Shown in pieces: positions 1 to 6,606 of a stretch of 13,340 bases of DNA. The position numbers were made by a program, and so were the translations under genes. This DNA comes from JAGPFW01 sp964535155. Lineage in GTDB: Bacteria > Patescibacteriota > WWE3 > UBA101185 > UBA10185. Where the stretch lies: assembly GCA_964535155.1 (NCBI GenBank), contig CAZHSR010000025.1, positions 1-13,340 of the forward strand, written 5' to 3'. The notes under the pieces were generated by a model. It was not told the origin of the DNA. It did not search any database and saw only the letters and a list, made by a program, of their open reading frames with translations. Position 1 is the first letter of the stretch, and the number at the start of each line of letters is the position of its first letter.

Positions 1-725
1 AAAACTTTATTGATGTACTAAGGAAAGGAGAGCTTTTAATAAATGAAGATCCCAACCGATTTGTTTTTGTTGGAGAAACTGCTAGATATGCGGAGAATAA
101 TTTGGGTTGGATTCATTTGGGAGAGAGAATAAAAGAAAATGCGTATGAATACAAAGGGTGGCTTTATAAACCTTCAGTGGAGAAGTGTGCTGAAATGTTT
201 AAATCAAAAGAATGGGTTTGGAATCCAGGGTACTTTGTAGTAGATGTAAACTTTGTTTTAAGCCTTTATGAGAAACTTCTTCCAAAAATGTATGAGCAAC
301 TCATAAAAATAGAAAGGGCTTTAGGTACAGTGGAAGAGAACAAGGTTTTAAGCAAAATTTATCCGTTGTTGGAGGCAGAAAGCTTTGATAAAGCTATTGT
401 TGAAAAACTGGATCTAAAACAAGCTCTGGTGCTAAAAACTGACATGGAATGGTCAGATCCGGGCACACTTTATGCTTTAAAAGAGGCTTTGGTGGGAAAT
501 AATGGGAAAAATTACGCAAAAGGGCTAACTTACACTGTAAATACAAAGGATAGTGTTGTAATTAATGAGGAAAAGGAGAAGCTTTTGGCAACTATTGGGC
601 TAGAAAATATGGTGATTGTAAATACAGAAGATGTTTTGCTTGTGGTACCAAAGGATGATGTTGTGAAGATTTCGGATTTGGTGAAGGAGTTGGAGAGGGA
701 TAAGAAGTTAAAGGGGTTTATTTAG
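1..725 (+). CDS. manC: Mannose-1-phosphate guanylyltransferase, 3' part (5' end outside window)
   Basis: The frame is open from the first complete codon (base 3) to the TAG at 723-725, so 240 residues of a longer protein are visible. A TTG at 102 is not a real start, because coding continues upstream of it with no stop. The visible part matches the second half of the GDP-mannose pyrophosphorylase fold. It has a W-N-P-G-Y-F-V-V segment (family WNSGMF), then EWSDPGTLYAL (family EWSDVGSW), then a left-handed-helix-like tail reading ATIGLENMVIVNTEDVLLV and VPKDD (family TIGVEDLIVVDTxDALLV). The family makes GDP-mannose from mannose-1-phosphate and GTP in the cytoplasm for surface polysaccharide or glycan synthesis. 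The protein ends right after the sugar-binding/oligomer tail, so the C-terminal isomerase domain of bifunctional ManC enzymes is absent. It converges on the LCP gene with a 4 bp gap and no clear terminator between them. The family call is firm; the exact sugar specificity is inferred. Confidence 0.85.
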   Translation, partial: NFIDVLRKGELLINEDPNRFVFVGETARYAENNLGWIHLGERIKENAYEYKGWLYKPSVEKCAEMFKSKEWVWNPGYFVVDVNFVLSLYEKLLPKMYEQLIKIERALGTVEENKVLSKIYPLLEAESFDKAIVEKLDLKQALVLKTDMEWSDPGTLYALKEALVGNNGKNYAKGLTYTVNTKDSVVINEEKEKLLATIGLENMVIVNTEDVLLVVPKDDVVKISDLVKELERDKKLKGFI

Positions 726-729
726 AGAC

Positions 730-1962
730 CTATTCCCCAAACAAAAACCTCTGCACATACGCATGAATCTGCGAATAATTTCCTGCTCTCGGTAGCAAAA
801 CATACTTTCCACCATACAAAGTAGTATCAACGGGCGAGTACAAAAGTCCTCCTTGATTTGCAGCACTCCTATCATCTAAAACCACGGATCTTATTTCTGA
901 AAAGTCCACATTTTGAGATAGCAAATAAAACTCTTGCAAAGTAGCAAAATCTATATTTGTAATTATTGTGTCTTTGTATAAGGCATAAAGTTCCTGAATT
1001 TTCTTTGGATTTAAAAGCGTGTTTAAAGAAAAAGCTTTACTTTTTATTGCCATGATAACTTTTTGCTGTCTTGCTGACCTCGCAAAGTCATTGTTATTTG
1101 TTCCATGACGAGATCGTACATACTTTAATGCCGTTTCTCCGTCCATTTCTTGAGAGCCTGCTTCAAAAGCTAAATGCTCATATCTACAAGGGAAAATCTC
1201 TACTAAAGATTTTTGAACCGCTAATTCCACAGAATCTTTGGAATCTTCCTCATCCGATTTTTTCTTATCCTTTTCCTTTTCTTCAGAAGCGTCCTCAAGA
1301 CTTACCCCCAACAATTTATCCGCTTCCTCTTTAGTTAAGCCACATAAATCATCTTCTTTTCCTTCCACAGGATATTCAAAGTCTTCAAAGGCAGTTTCCA
1401 CATCTACAGTAATTCCGCCTAAGGTGTCAATTATGTCCTCAAATAGGGCAAAATTTACCACTCCATAATAATGAATTGGCATTCCTAAAACTGTTTCTAC
1501 TACTTTTTGTAACTCTTCCTCCGGCGAAGGGGTGTTTGCCGCATAGGCATAAACTTCGGTTATTTTGCAGCGTCCACAAACCGAAGATTCTACCCATAAA
1601 TCGCGTGGAATTGAGATTAAAACTACATTGCTGTCAAGGCGACCAAGAGATGCCACCAAAATGGTATCGGCGCGCTCTGGGAGGCCTGTGGGGTCATCAG
1701 CACGGCGGTCGGAGCCAAGAATGAGCACATTTGTTCTACCATCGGTTTCTTTTAGGTCACTTCGATTGATGGAGGCTACTAAGGTCACGGGGTCAAAAAG
1801 GGCACGGGCTTTGTCGCTAAAAATTAAAACGGAAATTACCCCTAATGAAAGCAATAACAGGGCCAAAAAAACATATCGAGATACAAAGGTGCTTTTATCT
1901 TTTACCTTTTTTTCCGCTTTCTTTGGCGAATTTTTATTTTTCTTAAGATCTTGATATTTCAT
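730..1962 (-). CDS. LytR-CpsA-Psr (LCP) family glycopolymer transferase
   Basis: This is a 410-residue membrane-anchored LCP protein. It has a Lys-rich cytoplasmic tail (1-29), one membrane segment (about 30-48) and an extracellular catalytic domain. Family motifs in order are TNVLILGSDRR (77-87), ERADTILVAS (96-105), SIPRDLWV (117-124), DTLGGITVDV (179-188) and MDGETALKYVRSRHG followed by NNDFARSARQQKVI (273-304). The Asp and Arg residues that hold the polyprenyl phosphate head group in the family are retained. LCP enzymes move undecaprenyl-linked glycopolymers onto peptidoglycan or surface protein. An insert of about 50 residues (roughly 204-256), rich in Lys, Glu, Asp and Ser, sits just before the YEHL/MDG segment. 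The gene overlaps the end of tpiA by 20 bp, so it is the last gene of the pgk unit. I see no Shine-Dalgarno sequence before its ATG. The family call is very secure; the polymer it transfers is unknown. Confidence 0.93.
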   Translation of the reverse strand: MKYQDLKKNKNSPKKAEKKVKDKSTFVSRYVFLALLLLSLGVISVLIFSDKARALFDPVTLVASINRSDLKETDGRTNVLILGSDRRADDPTGLPERADTILVASLGRLDSNVVLISIPRDLWVESSVCGRCKITEVYAYAANTPSPEEELQKVVETVLGMPIHYYGVVNFALFEDIIDTLGGITVDVETAFEDFEYPVEGKEDDLCGLTKEEADKLLGVSLEDASEEKEKDKKKSDEEDSKDSVELAVQKSLVEIFPCRYEHLAFEAGSQEMDGETALKYVRSRHGTNNNDFARSARQQKVIMAIKSKAFSLNTLLNPKKIQELYALYKDTIITNIDFATLQEFYLLSQNVDFSEIRSVVLDDRSAANQGGLLYSPVDTTLYGGKYVLLPRAGNYSQIHAYVQRFLFGE

Positions 1963-2614
1963 ATGCTTTTATGAGTTCAAAAAAATGGCTTGGATCTAAA
2001 CTTGCTTGACCCACCAAAGCCCCATCGAGGGAGTCTAGATCTGCCAAATCCTCAATATTGTCTCTATTTACCGAACCACCATACAACAAAACTGCTTCTT
2101 TGGGTAGTAAATCTTTTATTTTTTCTACATTTTTGCGAACTTCTTCAACAGGCTTTTCTTTATAATCCCCTCCACCAGAAATATTTGCGGGATCTTCCCA
2201 GGCTAAAATTGTACCATCTACATAATATTTTGGGGCATCCTCGGGGGAGACAAAGCAAACAATAGGAATTAAACCCTGTTTTAAAGCTAAATCTCTCTTT
2301 TGCAAAACTAAATCTAATGATTCTTTTCTTTCACTATGTCCTACAATGCAATATTTACAAAACTCCTTAATTTGAAATCCTCCATTTTCCCCTGTATGGG
2401 AGCCTTTTTCATAATGGGAAATGTCTTGTGAAGCCATTTCTAACCCTTCCATTTCGTCAAGCGCTAGAAAAGCAAAAGGAATGTGCAAAAAGGCTGGTGC
2501 AACAATGACTGTAACTTGAGAAGGGTTGTGAGACATTTTAGGAGATGCATTAAACCAACCCACAACAGAAGGCATGTCCATATTCATTTTCCAATTGGCA
2601 ACTACATACTTCAT
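1943..2614 (-). CDS. tpiA: Triosephosphate isomerase, compact form
   Basis: This cytoplasmic glycolytic enzyme interconverts dihydroxyacetone phosphate and glyceraldehyde-3-phosphate. At 223 residues it is shorter than the usual bacterial 250. The catalytic set is present: N7-W-K9-M-N near the start, SQD and HTGE (62-76), GHSERK with His93, Glu140 in AWED, and the phosphate-binding YGGSV (178-182) and DGALVGQASL (197-206). The missing length is mainly between the PIVC strand and the Glu140 strand, where bacterial enzymes carry extra helix. A similar shortening is typical of archaeal enzymes. Loop 6 reads EDPANISGGG instead of EPVWAIGTG, one residue longer and clearly altered. VGGASL has become VGQASL. 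The ATG overlaps the TGA of the AOR-like gene in an ATGA junction, which implies translational coupling. The family call is firm. Confidence 0.94.
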   Translation of the reverse strand: MKYVVANWKMNMDMPSVVGWFNASPKMSHNPSQVTVIVAPAFLHIPFAFLALDEMEGLEMASQDISHYEKGSHTGENGGFQIKEFCKYCIVGHSERKESLDLVLQKRDLALKQGLIPIVCFVSPEDAPKYYVDGTILAWEDPANISGGGDYKEKPVEEVRKNVEKIKDLLPKEAVLLYGGSVNRDNIEDLADLDSLDGALVGQASLDPSHFFELIKAYEISRS

Positions 2615-3462
2615 ATTTTTTTATTAATAGACTTAGTCAGCTCCTCTACAACAAAGGGAATTCGCTCCAAGTCTTCGTGCTTATAATCATAACCCAAAAC
2701 ATTAAGACAAGAAAAGACTATTCCCACATCGGAATATAAATCAGCCATGTGTTCACAAGCCACCATAGTATGTACTAAAGCATTTCCTTCAACTTCACCG
2801 ATTTTTGAATTTGCACAACCCAAGGGACATCCTATACAGGAAGGGAAATTTCCTGTTTCGGCAAATTTATGAATACTTAAACCGCGTTGTAAAAGTTCAT
2901 GGTATAGCTTTTCATAAGGTAAATTGTTTTTAATAGGATAAGAAACGGTAGCATTTACAACCAAACCACCAATAAGCCTTTTTGCAAAAGCTTTTTCCAA
3001 TATACCCTCAGGAGATTCAAAGTAATCATCTAACAAGGCCCTTTCAGAAAACAAAATTTTGCTACTTCTACCTGGTAAACCCGCGTTATCGAAAGCCTCT
3101 TTTGAATCCAAAAAAGTTACGCCTTGAGAATTTATTTCTAAAAACACAGGCTTTTCTGACTGACCTTCCAAAATTACTGCATCAAAACCAGAAAAGCGGA
3201 TTCTGGAAGACAAAGAACCTCCCAAATAAAAACTTTCCACGGTTTTTGCCAAATTTAAAACACAAGTTCCAGAAACATATGGAAAAAATCCATTTAAAGG
3301 CCCAATTGCAAAAATCAAAGGCTTTTGTTCAACAAACATATCGCCTAGTTTCAAGGCCAAAGGCAAACCTCCAATAAATTGATGCAACTCTGGAAAACTT
3401 TTTACATCAAAAGTACGATCTTCCAAATTTATATATAAAACTTTTTTACTCAAGTAATTCAT
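2611..3462 (-). CDS. Short AOR-family (aldehyde/GAP:ferredoxin oxidoreductase-like) protein, N-terminal half only
   Basis: This 283-residue protein resembles the first half of tungsten aldehyde ferredoxin oxidoreductases, which are about 600 residues long. Residues 1-125 fit the AOR N-terminal domain: KVLYINLEDRTF, IGGLPLALKL (30-39), PLIFAIGPLNG (48-58), SGT (64-66; SGR in the family), and LGGSLSSRIRFSGFDAVILEG (80-100, family GGxFGxxLKxAGYDAIIIEG). C209-x2-C212-x3-C216 reproduces the family [4Fe-4S] ligand motif. The region around C252 (CLNVLGYD) resembles the family CNxLGLDT motif. The protein stops soon after, so the whole last domain, with the family's fourth cluster cysteine and active-site residues, is missing. 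It overlaps the ferredoxin gene by 17 bp and tpiA by 4 bp, so it looks like a settled short gene rather than a fresh truncation. Lying between pgk and tpiA, it may be linked to glyceraldehyde-3-phosphate oxidation; that is inference, and tungstopterin binding is doubtful. Confidence 0.8.
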   Translation of the reverse strand: MNYLSKKVLYINLEDRTFDVKSFPELHQFIGGLPLALKLGDMFVEQKPLIFAIGPLNGFFPYVSGTCVLNLAKTVESFYLGGSLSSRIRFSGFDAVILEGQSEKPVFLEINSQGVTFLDSKEAFDNAGLPGRSSKILFSERALLDDYFESPEGILEKAFAKRLIGGLVVNATVSYPIKNNLPYEKLYHELLQRGLSIHKFAETGNFPSCIGCPLGCANSKIGEVEGNALVHTMVACEHMADLYSDVGIVFSCLNVLGYDYKHEDLERIPFVVEELTKSINKKI

Positions 3463-3697
3463 ATGATTCTGACTCTAAAACCTCAAAAACACCTTTTGGA
3501 CAAATGGATTTAATCTTTTCTACATCTAAAGTGTTTACTTGTGGGTCTAAAACAATGGAAAAGTTTTGACCATCACGAAAAATGCGAATAAAAGCACCTT
3601 CTAAGCCAACCTTTTCTAACTGCCTTTGGGCTTCAAATACGCATAACTCACACCCGATACATTTTTTTGGAAGCATAACTTTTAAGATTTTATTCAT
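3446..3697 (-). CDS. Ferredoxin, single [4Fe-4S] cluster type
   Basis: This is an 83-residue cytoplasmic protein with C13-x2-C16-x2-C19 near the start (CIGCELC) and C66-P near the end (ICPKG). That is the ligand pattern of monocluster [4Fe-4S] ferredoxins, with an extended middle segment instead of a second cluster. It is probably an electron carrier or an electron-transfer subunit. Its stop lies inside the next gene (17 bp overlap), so it is almost certainly co-translated with the short AOR-like protein. AOR-family enzymes pass electrons to ferredoxin, so a physical or functional pair is a reasonable inference. It begins 30 bp downstream of the pgk stop, with no Shine-Dalgarno sequence. A weak inverted repeat (AGGCT and AGCCT) overlaps the end of pgk just upstream. 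Confidence 0.85.
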   Translation of the reverse strand: MNKILKVMLPKKCIGCELCVFEAQRQLEKVGLEGAFIRIFRDGQNFSIVLDPQVNTLDVEKIKSICPKGVFEVLESESYELLE

Positions 3698-3727
3698 AGT
3701 TTTTGTAAAGGCTTTTTATAATAGAGC

Positions 3728-4693
3728 CTAGTCATAATAAGAAAGAGCCACAAGTCCGGGAAGTTTTTTGCCGGCTAAAAAGTCTAGCATTGCGCCACCT
3801 CCAGTGGAGACAAAGTTAAAGTCTTCTAACATTTGAAGTTGGTTTAAACAGGAAATTGTGTCACCGCCACCAACCACAGTAAAAGCTTTTGCGGAAAGGA
3901 CTGCCTTGGCAAGTTGTCGGCTTCCTTCAAAATAACCTTTATCATAGGCTCCAGCAGGTCCCGCCCAGACTATGGTTTTTGCAGGGTATAAAAGTTTTGA
4001 GTAGTTCTCGGCTGTTTCGGGGCCAATGTCAAAGCCTTCACCAGAATAATCAGTTGGATAAAAAATGTTGGGATTTTCTGGGTCTTCAGGGGCTTTTTGA
4101 AGCTTTCCAACAACTAATACTTGGTCAAAGTTTTTTGCTAAATCATAAACGGCTTCCTTTTTGGACTCTTTTACGCCTCCCACAATGGCAACTTTGGGGC
4201 TATCAGAAGAGGTTAGGACTTTGGCGAGGCTTTCCACTTCGGTTGCTAGGCGGAGACCGGCATAGGCGGGCAATTTGGTTGGGAGCAGGCTTATTGAAGT
4301 AGCTTCCCTGTGAGAAGTGGCAAAAGATTCGTTTATGTAAATGTCGGCTTGGCTGGCTAATTCTTGGGCAAACTCTTCTGAAGGGCTTTCTTCTCTAGGG
4401 TCAAATCGAAGATTTTCTAATAAAGTGTAGCTGTCTTTGCCAAGTTTGGAGTCAAAATAGGGTTTTAATTGTGAAGTGGATAATTTTGGATCCTCCTTTC
4501 CAGAAGGTCTCCCAATATGACCGCAAATCACTGGATGTACTTTTTTGTCTAAAAGGTAGGTAATTGTGGGTAGAAGTGCCTCAAGGCGATATGGCTCCAA
4601 AATATTTCCGTTTTCGTCAAAGGGAACATCTAAATCAGCACGAATAAGGGCTTTTGTAATTTTGGAGAGGTTGGCGTTTTTAAGTGTTTGCAC
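3728..4693 (-). CDS. pgk: Phosphoglycerate kinase, shortened
   Basis: This enzyme makes ATP from 1,3-bisphosphoglycerate and ADP in glycolysis. Family landmarks are R18-A-D-L-D-V-P (RVDFNVP), R36, GHIGRPSG (58-65), LENLRF (92-97), INESFATSHRE (120-130), VGGVKESK with K175, DIGP (222-225), VWAGPAGAYD (242-251), VGGGDT (274-279) and STGGGAMLDFLAGKKLPG (296-313). The protein has 321 residues against about 390-415 in most bacteria. The loss is concentrated after VVGK (194-197), where the GGGMANTF segment and its helix should follow. WNGP has become WAGP. The start is GTG at 4693, six bases after an extended -10. It is the first gene of the pgk, ferredoxin, AOR-like, tpiA, LCP unit. The family call is secure; normal nucleotide handling is less certain because the changes fall on that side of the active site. 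Confidence 0.93.
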   Translation of the reverse strand: MQTLKNANLSKITKALIRADLDVPFDENGNILEPYRLEALLPTITYLLDKKVHPVICGHIGRPSGKEDPKLSTSQLKPYFDSKLGKDSYTLLENLRFDPREESPSEEFAQELASQADIYINESFATSHREATSISLLPTKLPAYAGLRLATEVESLAKVLTSSDSPKVAIVGGVKESKKEAVYDLAKNFDQVLVVGKLQKAPEDPENPNIFYPTDYSGEGFDIGPETAENYSKLLYPAKTIVWAGPAGAYDKGYFEGSRQLAKAVLSAKAFTVVGGGDTISCLNQLQMLEDFNFVSTGGGAMLDFLAGKKLPGLVALSYYD

Positions 4694-4699
4694 TGTTTG

Positions 4700-4708
4700 A
4701 TTTTAACA
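4700..4708 (-). promoter_or_regulatory. Extended -10 promoter of pgk operon, leaderless spacing
   Basis: Read on the - strand the site is TGT followed by TAAAAT, then six bases (4699-4694), then the pgk GTG. The TGn element makes a good -35 unnecessary, and I see none at normal spacing. With a start site about 7 bases after the hexamer, the mRNA would begin at or next to the start codon. The inference rests on the sequence alone. Confidence 0.6.
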
Positions 4709-4737
4709 TGAAAAGGATGTTTGGACTTGTGACAAAT

Positions 4738-4746
4738 TGGTATAAT
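4738..4746 (+). promoter_or_regulatory. Extended -10 promoter of MNT gene, leaderless spacing
   Basis: A perfect extended -10 (TGG plus TATAAT) is followed by six bases and the ATG at 4753. No Shine-Dalgarno sequence could fit in between. The -35 region is poor (TTGGAC at 4721, 14 bp spacing). The layout predicts a leaderless transcript and matches the pgk and SpoIID-gene promoters. Confidence 0.65.
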
Positions 4747-4752
4747 TGAAAC

Positions 4753-5037
4753 ATGAAAGAAATTAATAAAGAAGGCTTAAAAGAAGTTTGTGAAAATCAT
4801 GGAATAGAATATCTAGCTTTATTTGGTTCCAGAGCAAGGGGAGACGCCAAAGAAGGCAGTGATTTAGATTTACTTGTTAGATTTAACCGCCCAATTGGAT
4901 ATGTGACACTGGCAAAAACAGAAAACTTTTTAAGTGGATTTTTTGGACACAAGGTGGACTTAGTAACCGAAGGGGGTATTAGCAAGTATATTAAACCGTA
5001 TATTCAGGGGGATTTAAGGGTTTTGTATGGGGAATAA
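4753..5037 (+). CDS. MNT-type minimal nucleotidyltransferase (MntA/HepT antitoxin-like), solo
   Basis: This 94-residue protein has the polymerase-beta-like minimal nucleotidyltransferase core. The signature is FGSRARGDAKEGSDLDLLV (24-42), with G25-S26, the two metal-binding aspartates D37 and D39, and a third acidic residue D69 in HKVDLV. All three catalytic acids are therefore present and the protein is probably active. Proteins of this type (MntA) usually stand beside a HEPT-domain RNase and silence it by adding adenylyl groups. No HEPT gene is present here: pgk is upstream in the opposite direction, and the VirB6-like gene converges 28 bp downstream. It could be a solo antitoxin, or a nucleotidyltransferase used for another target. 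The ATG at 4753 is fixed by the promoter six bases upstream. Confidence 0.88.
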   Translation: MKEINKEGLKEVCENHGIEYLALFGSRARGDAKEGSDLDLLVRFNRPIGYVTLAKTENFLSGFFGHKVDLVTEGGISKYIKPYIQGDLRVLYGE

Positions 5038-5065
5038 AGGAAAACTAATCTAAGCAACTATAGAA

Positions 5066-6538
5066 TTAACGCTTCTTATCGCCCATTACCATTTTTTGAA
5101 TTTTACCTGGTATCTTCATTGCAGTAATAAGACAGAACATGGCAATCATGGGGGTAAAGAGAAGCACAAAAACTCTCCCAATTTGACTCCCGGGATCAGC
5201 AGTAACTTGAAAAACATTAGAGATAAAAGATGCCCACATGATAAAGAAGGCTAGGGCTATCATGAGAAACATGGCAGGGACTGAGATGACATTTGCTATC
5301 ATATCTTTAAACCAATCCATTGTGGAGGATTCCTTACCAGGCAATACTCCTAAAGCAAACTGAATCGGGGCAAAAACAATATTCATAAGAATTTTTATGT
5401 ATATAAATACTGCCTTTATATAACAAATAAATAGTAAAACTACAGCAACAATTAAAACCACAATAGCTGCTAGGGTGGAGAAAATACCTGCGGAAATCGT
5501 ATAAAGCATACCCACAACTGTAATCACAATAACATTTAAACTTCCCATAACCGTTCCAGCAGAGAGATTGAGATTTGCCAGAGCTTGATTTGATACAGAG
5601 GCCAAGGCCGCGGCAGATAATGAAAAGAACAAATCAATAACACTACCTGAAAGGGGTACTACCAAAGCAGCGAAAAGAGCTCCTATAGGAAAACTAAAAA
5701 ATATCAGGGCAATCCCCATAGCTACCCTAGGAAGGGCATTCTGAACTGTAACTACAGCCTGTGGATTTATTTTTCTTCGTGTCATTATCATAACTCCTAT
5801 AACTAATAAAATCAGACTCATAAGAGCAAGGGCTATATTTCTAGTTATTGTCCAAAGAGTGTAAACCAACTCTTGTCCCATAATATTGTTATCCACTTGA
5901 GCATAAGCAGTATTTCTTAAAATAGGTATTTTACGAGCATAATGTTTTGTAAAACTTGCCATATTTACTGGGAGGGGCTCATTAAGCGTACTATCTCCAA
6001 TTGTTGAGGTGACCGCTAAGAAACTACCCGTGCCACGATTAAATGCGGCTGAAGGATCAGTTAGAACATGATTGCTATTAAAGTTACAAACATTTCCATC
6101 TTCTGACTGAACTATGGTCTCAATGGCTTCCTGCACTACTTGCAGGTGATCTGGATCCCCCTCCGCAAAGGCAGTAGTAAGCGGAGCTGATCTGTCCCAA
6201 TCGGGATTATACTCTGCAGTAGTAGGATCATATACATCTGCGGCTAAAATATAGCAGGCACTAACTTCATCCCCGTTTCTGCCACTAAAATAAGCTAAGG
6301 GTACATCTGTTGTGCTAGTAAGAATAATATTAAAAGTGGTTCTAACTATATCTAAAGTTTTATTTATTGCTTCTTCTTTCACATAGTTTATTGTTTTCAT
6401 ACCCCACACACCAGGTAATAACATTGCACCTATTACCTGAAAGGGATTTGCTTGAGCAGGCTTAACCGCAAAAGAAACACTAGAAAAAATTAAAAAAGAA
6501 ACTATTAAGAACTTCTGGAAATACTTATTTCTAAACAT
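5066..6538 (-). CDS. VirB6/TrbL-like polytopic membrane protein of a type IV secretion-like system
   Basis: I prefer the ATG at 6538 (490 residues). The in-frame ATG at 6559 lies between the -35 and -10 of the gene's own promoter, and starting at 6538 gives a clean signal peptide: NKYFQK, a hydrophobic core, then AQA before N31. A long exported loop follows (about 31-220, with Cys95 and Cys151), then at least six hydrophobic segments at roughly 225-252, 270-297, 332-350, 355-380, 415-445 and 453-475, and a basic C-terminus. The segment RRKINPQAVVTVQNALPRV (254-272) between the first two membrane spans resembles a motif I recall from CPR membrane proteins beside pilin genes. The single exported domain plus a polytopic core fits the VirB6/TrbL inner-membrane channel component. 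No enzymatic motif is visible. The neighbours (M23 protein, four pilins) support the role. The family assignment is by architecture and context, not by a signature residue. Confidence 0.68.
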   Translation of the reverse strand: MFRNKYFQKFLIVSFLIFSSVSFAVKPAQANPFQVIGAMLLPGVWGMKTINYVKEEAINKTLDIVRTTFNIILTSTTDVPLAYFSGRNGDEVSACYILAADVYDPTTAEYNPDWDRSAPLTTAFAEGDPDHLQVVQEAIETIVQSEDGNVCNFNSNHVLTDPSAAFNRGTGSFLAVTSTIGDSTLNEPLPVNMASFTKHYARKIPILRNTAYAQVDNNIMGQELVYTLWTITRNIALALMSLILLVIGVMIMTRRKINPQAVVTVQNALPRVAMGIALIFFSFPIGALFAALVVPLSGSVIDLFFSLSAAALASVSNQALANLNLSAGTVMGSLNVIVITVVGMLYTISAGIFSTLAAIVVLIVAVVLLFICYIKAVFIYIKILMNIVFAPIQFALGVLPGKESSTMDWFKDMIANVISVPAMFLMIALAFFIMWASFISNVFQVTADPGSQIGRVFVLLFTPMIAMFCLITAMKIPGKIQKMVMGDKKR

Positions 6539-6546
6539 CTGCACAA

Positions 6547-6576
6547 ATTGTATCCGCATACTAGCTATTGTGTCAA
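6547..6576 (-). promoter_or_regulatory. Sigma-70-type promoter of VirB6-like gene
   Basis: On the - strand there is a perfect -35 TTGACA (6576-6571), an 18 bp spacer, and TACAAT (6552-6547), one base off consensus. Eight bases later comes the ATG at 6538. The predicted transcript has almost no leader. The site overlaps the ATG at 6559, which argues against that upstream start codon. Confidence 0.65.
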
Positions 6577-6596
6577 GAGTTTTTTAAAGCTAAAAT
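6568..6596 (+). promoter_or_regulatory. Probable promoter of M23 giant-protein gene
   Basis: A -35-like TTGTGT (6568-6573), a 17 bp spacer and TAAAAT (6591-6596) precede the ATG at 6607 by ten bases. The -35 overlaps that of the divergent VirB6-like gene, so the two promoters face away from each other and share bases 6571-6573. There is no Shine-Dalgarno sequence. Confidence 0.5.
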
Positions 6597-6606
6597 AAAA
6601 CTTAGT

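Noticed and set aside
102..104. TTG as the start of the ManC-like gene
   Set aside because: The frame is open from base 3 with ManC-like coding sequence before it; the gene is cut by the window edge.
1071..1954. Forward open frames opposite the LCP gene
   Set aside because: They are shadows of a well-supported LCP protein; low-complexity Ser/Phe runs mirror its Lys/Glu insert.
2611..3697. Calling the AOR-like and ferredoxin pair a working GAP:ferredoxin oxidoreductase
   Set aside because: The last AOR domain and its fourth cluster ligand are absent; position alone does not prove the reaction.
3698..3730. Inverted repeat AGGCT/AGCCT at the end of pgk as a terminator
   Set aside because: The stem is only 5 bp with a 10-base AT loop and no U-run, and the ferredoxin gene follows at once.
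6539..6559. ATG 6559 as start of the VirB6-like gene
   Set aside because: It lies between the -35 and -10; ATG 6538 gives a cleaner signal peptide and fits the promoter.
6568..6606. TTG-initiated 13-residue N-terminal extension of the M23 protein
   Set aside because: It coincides with the -35/-10 region of the promoter, and ATG 6607 gives a natural start.
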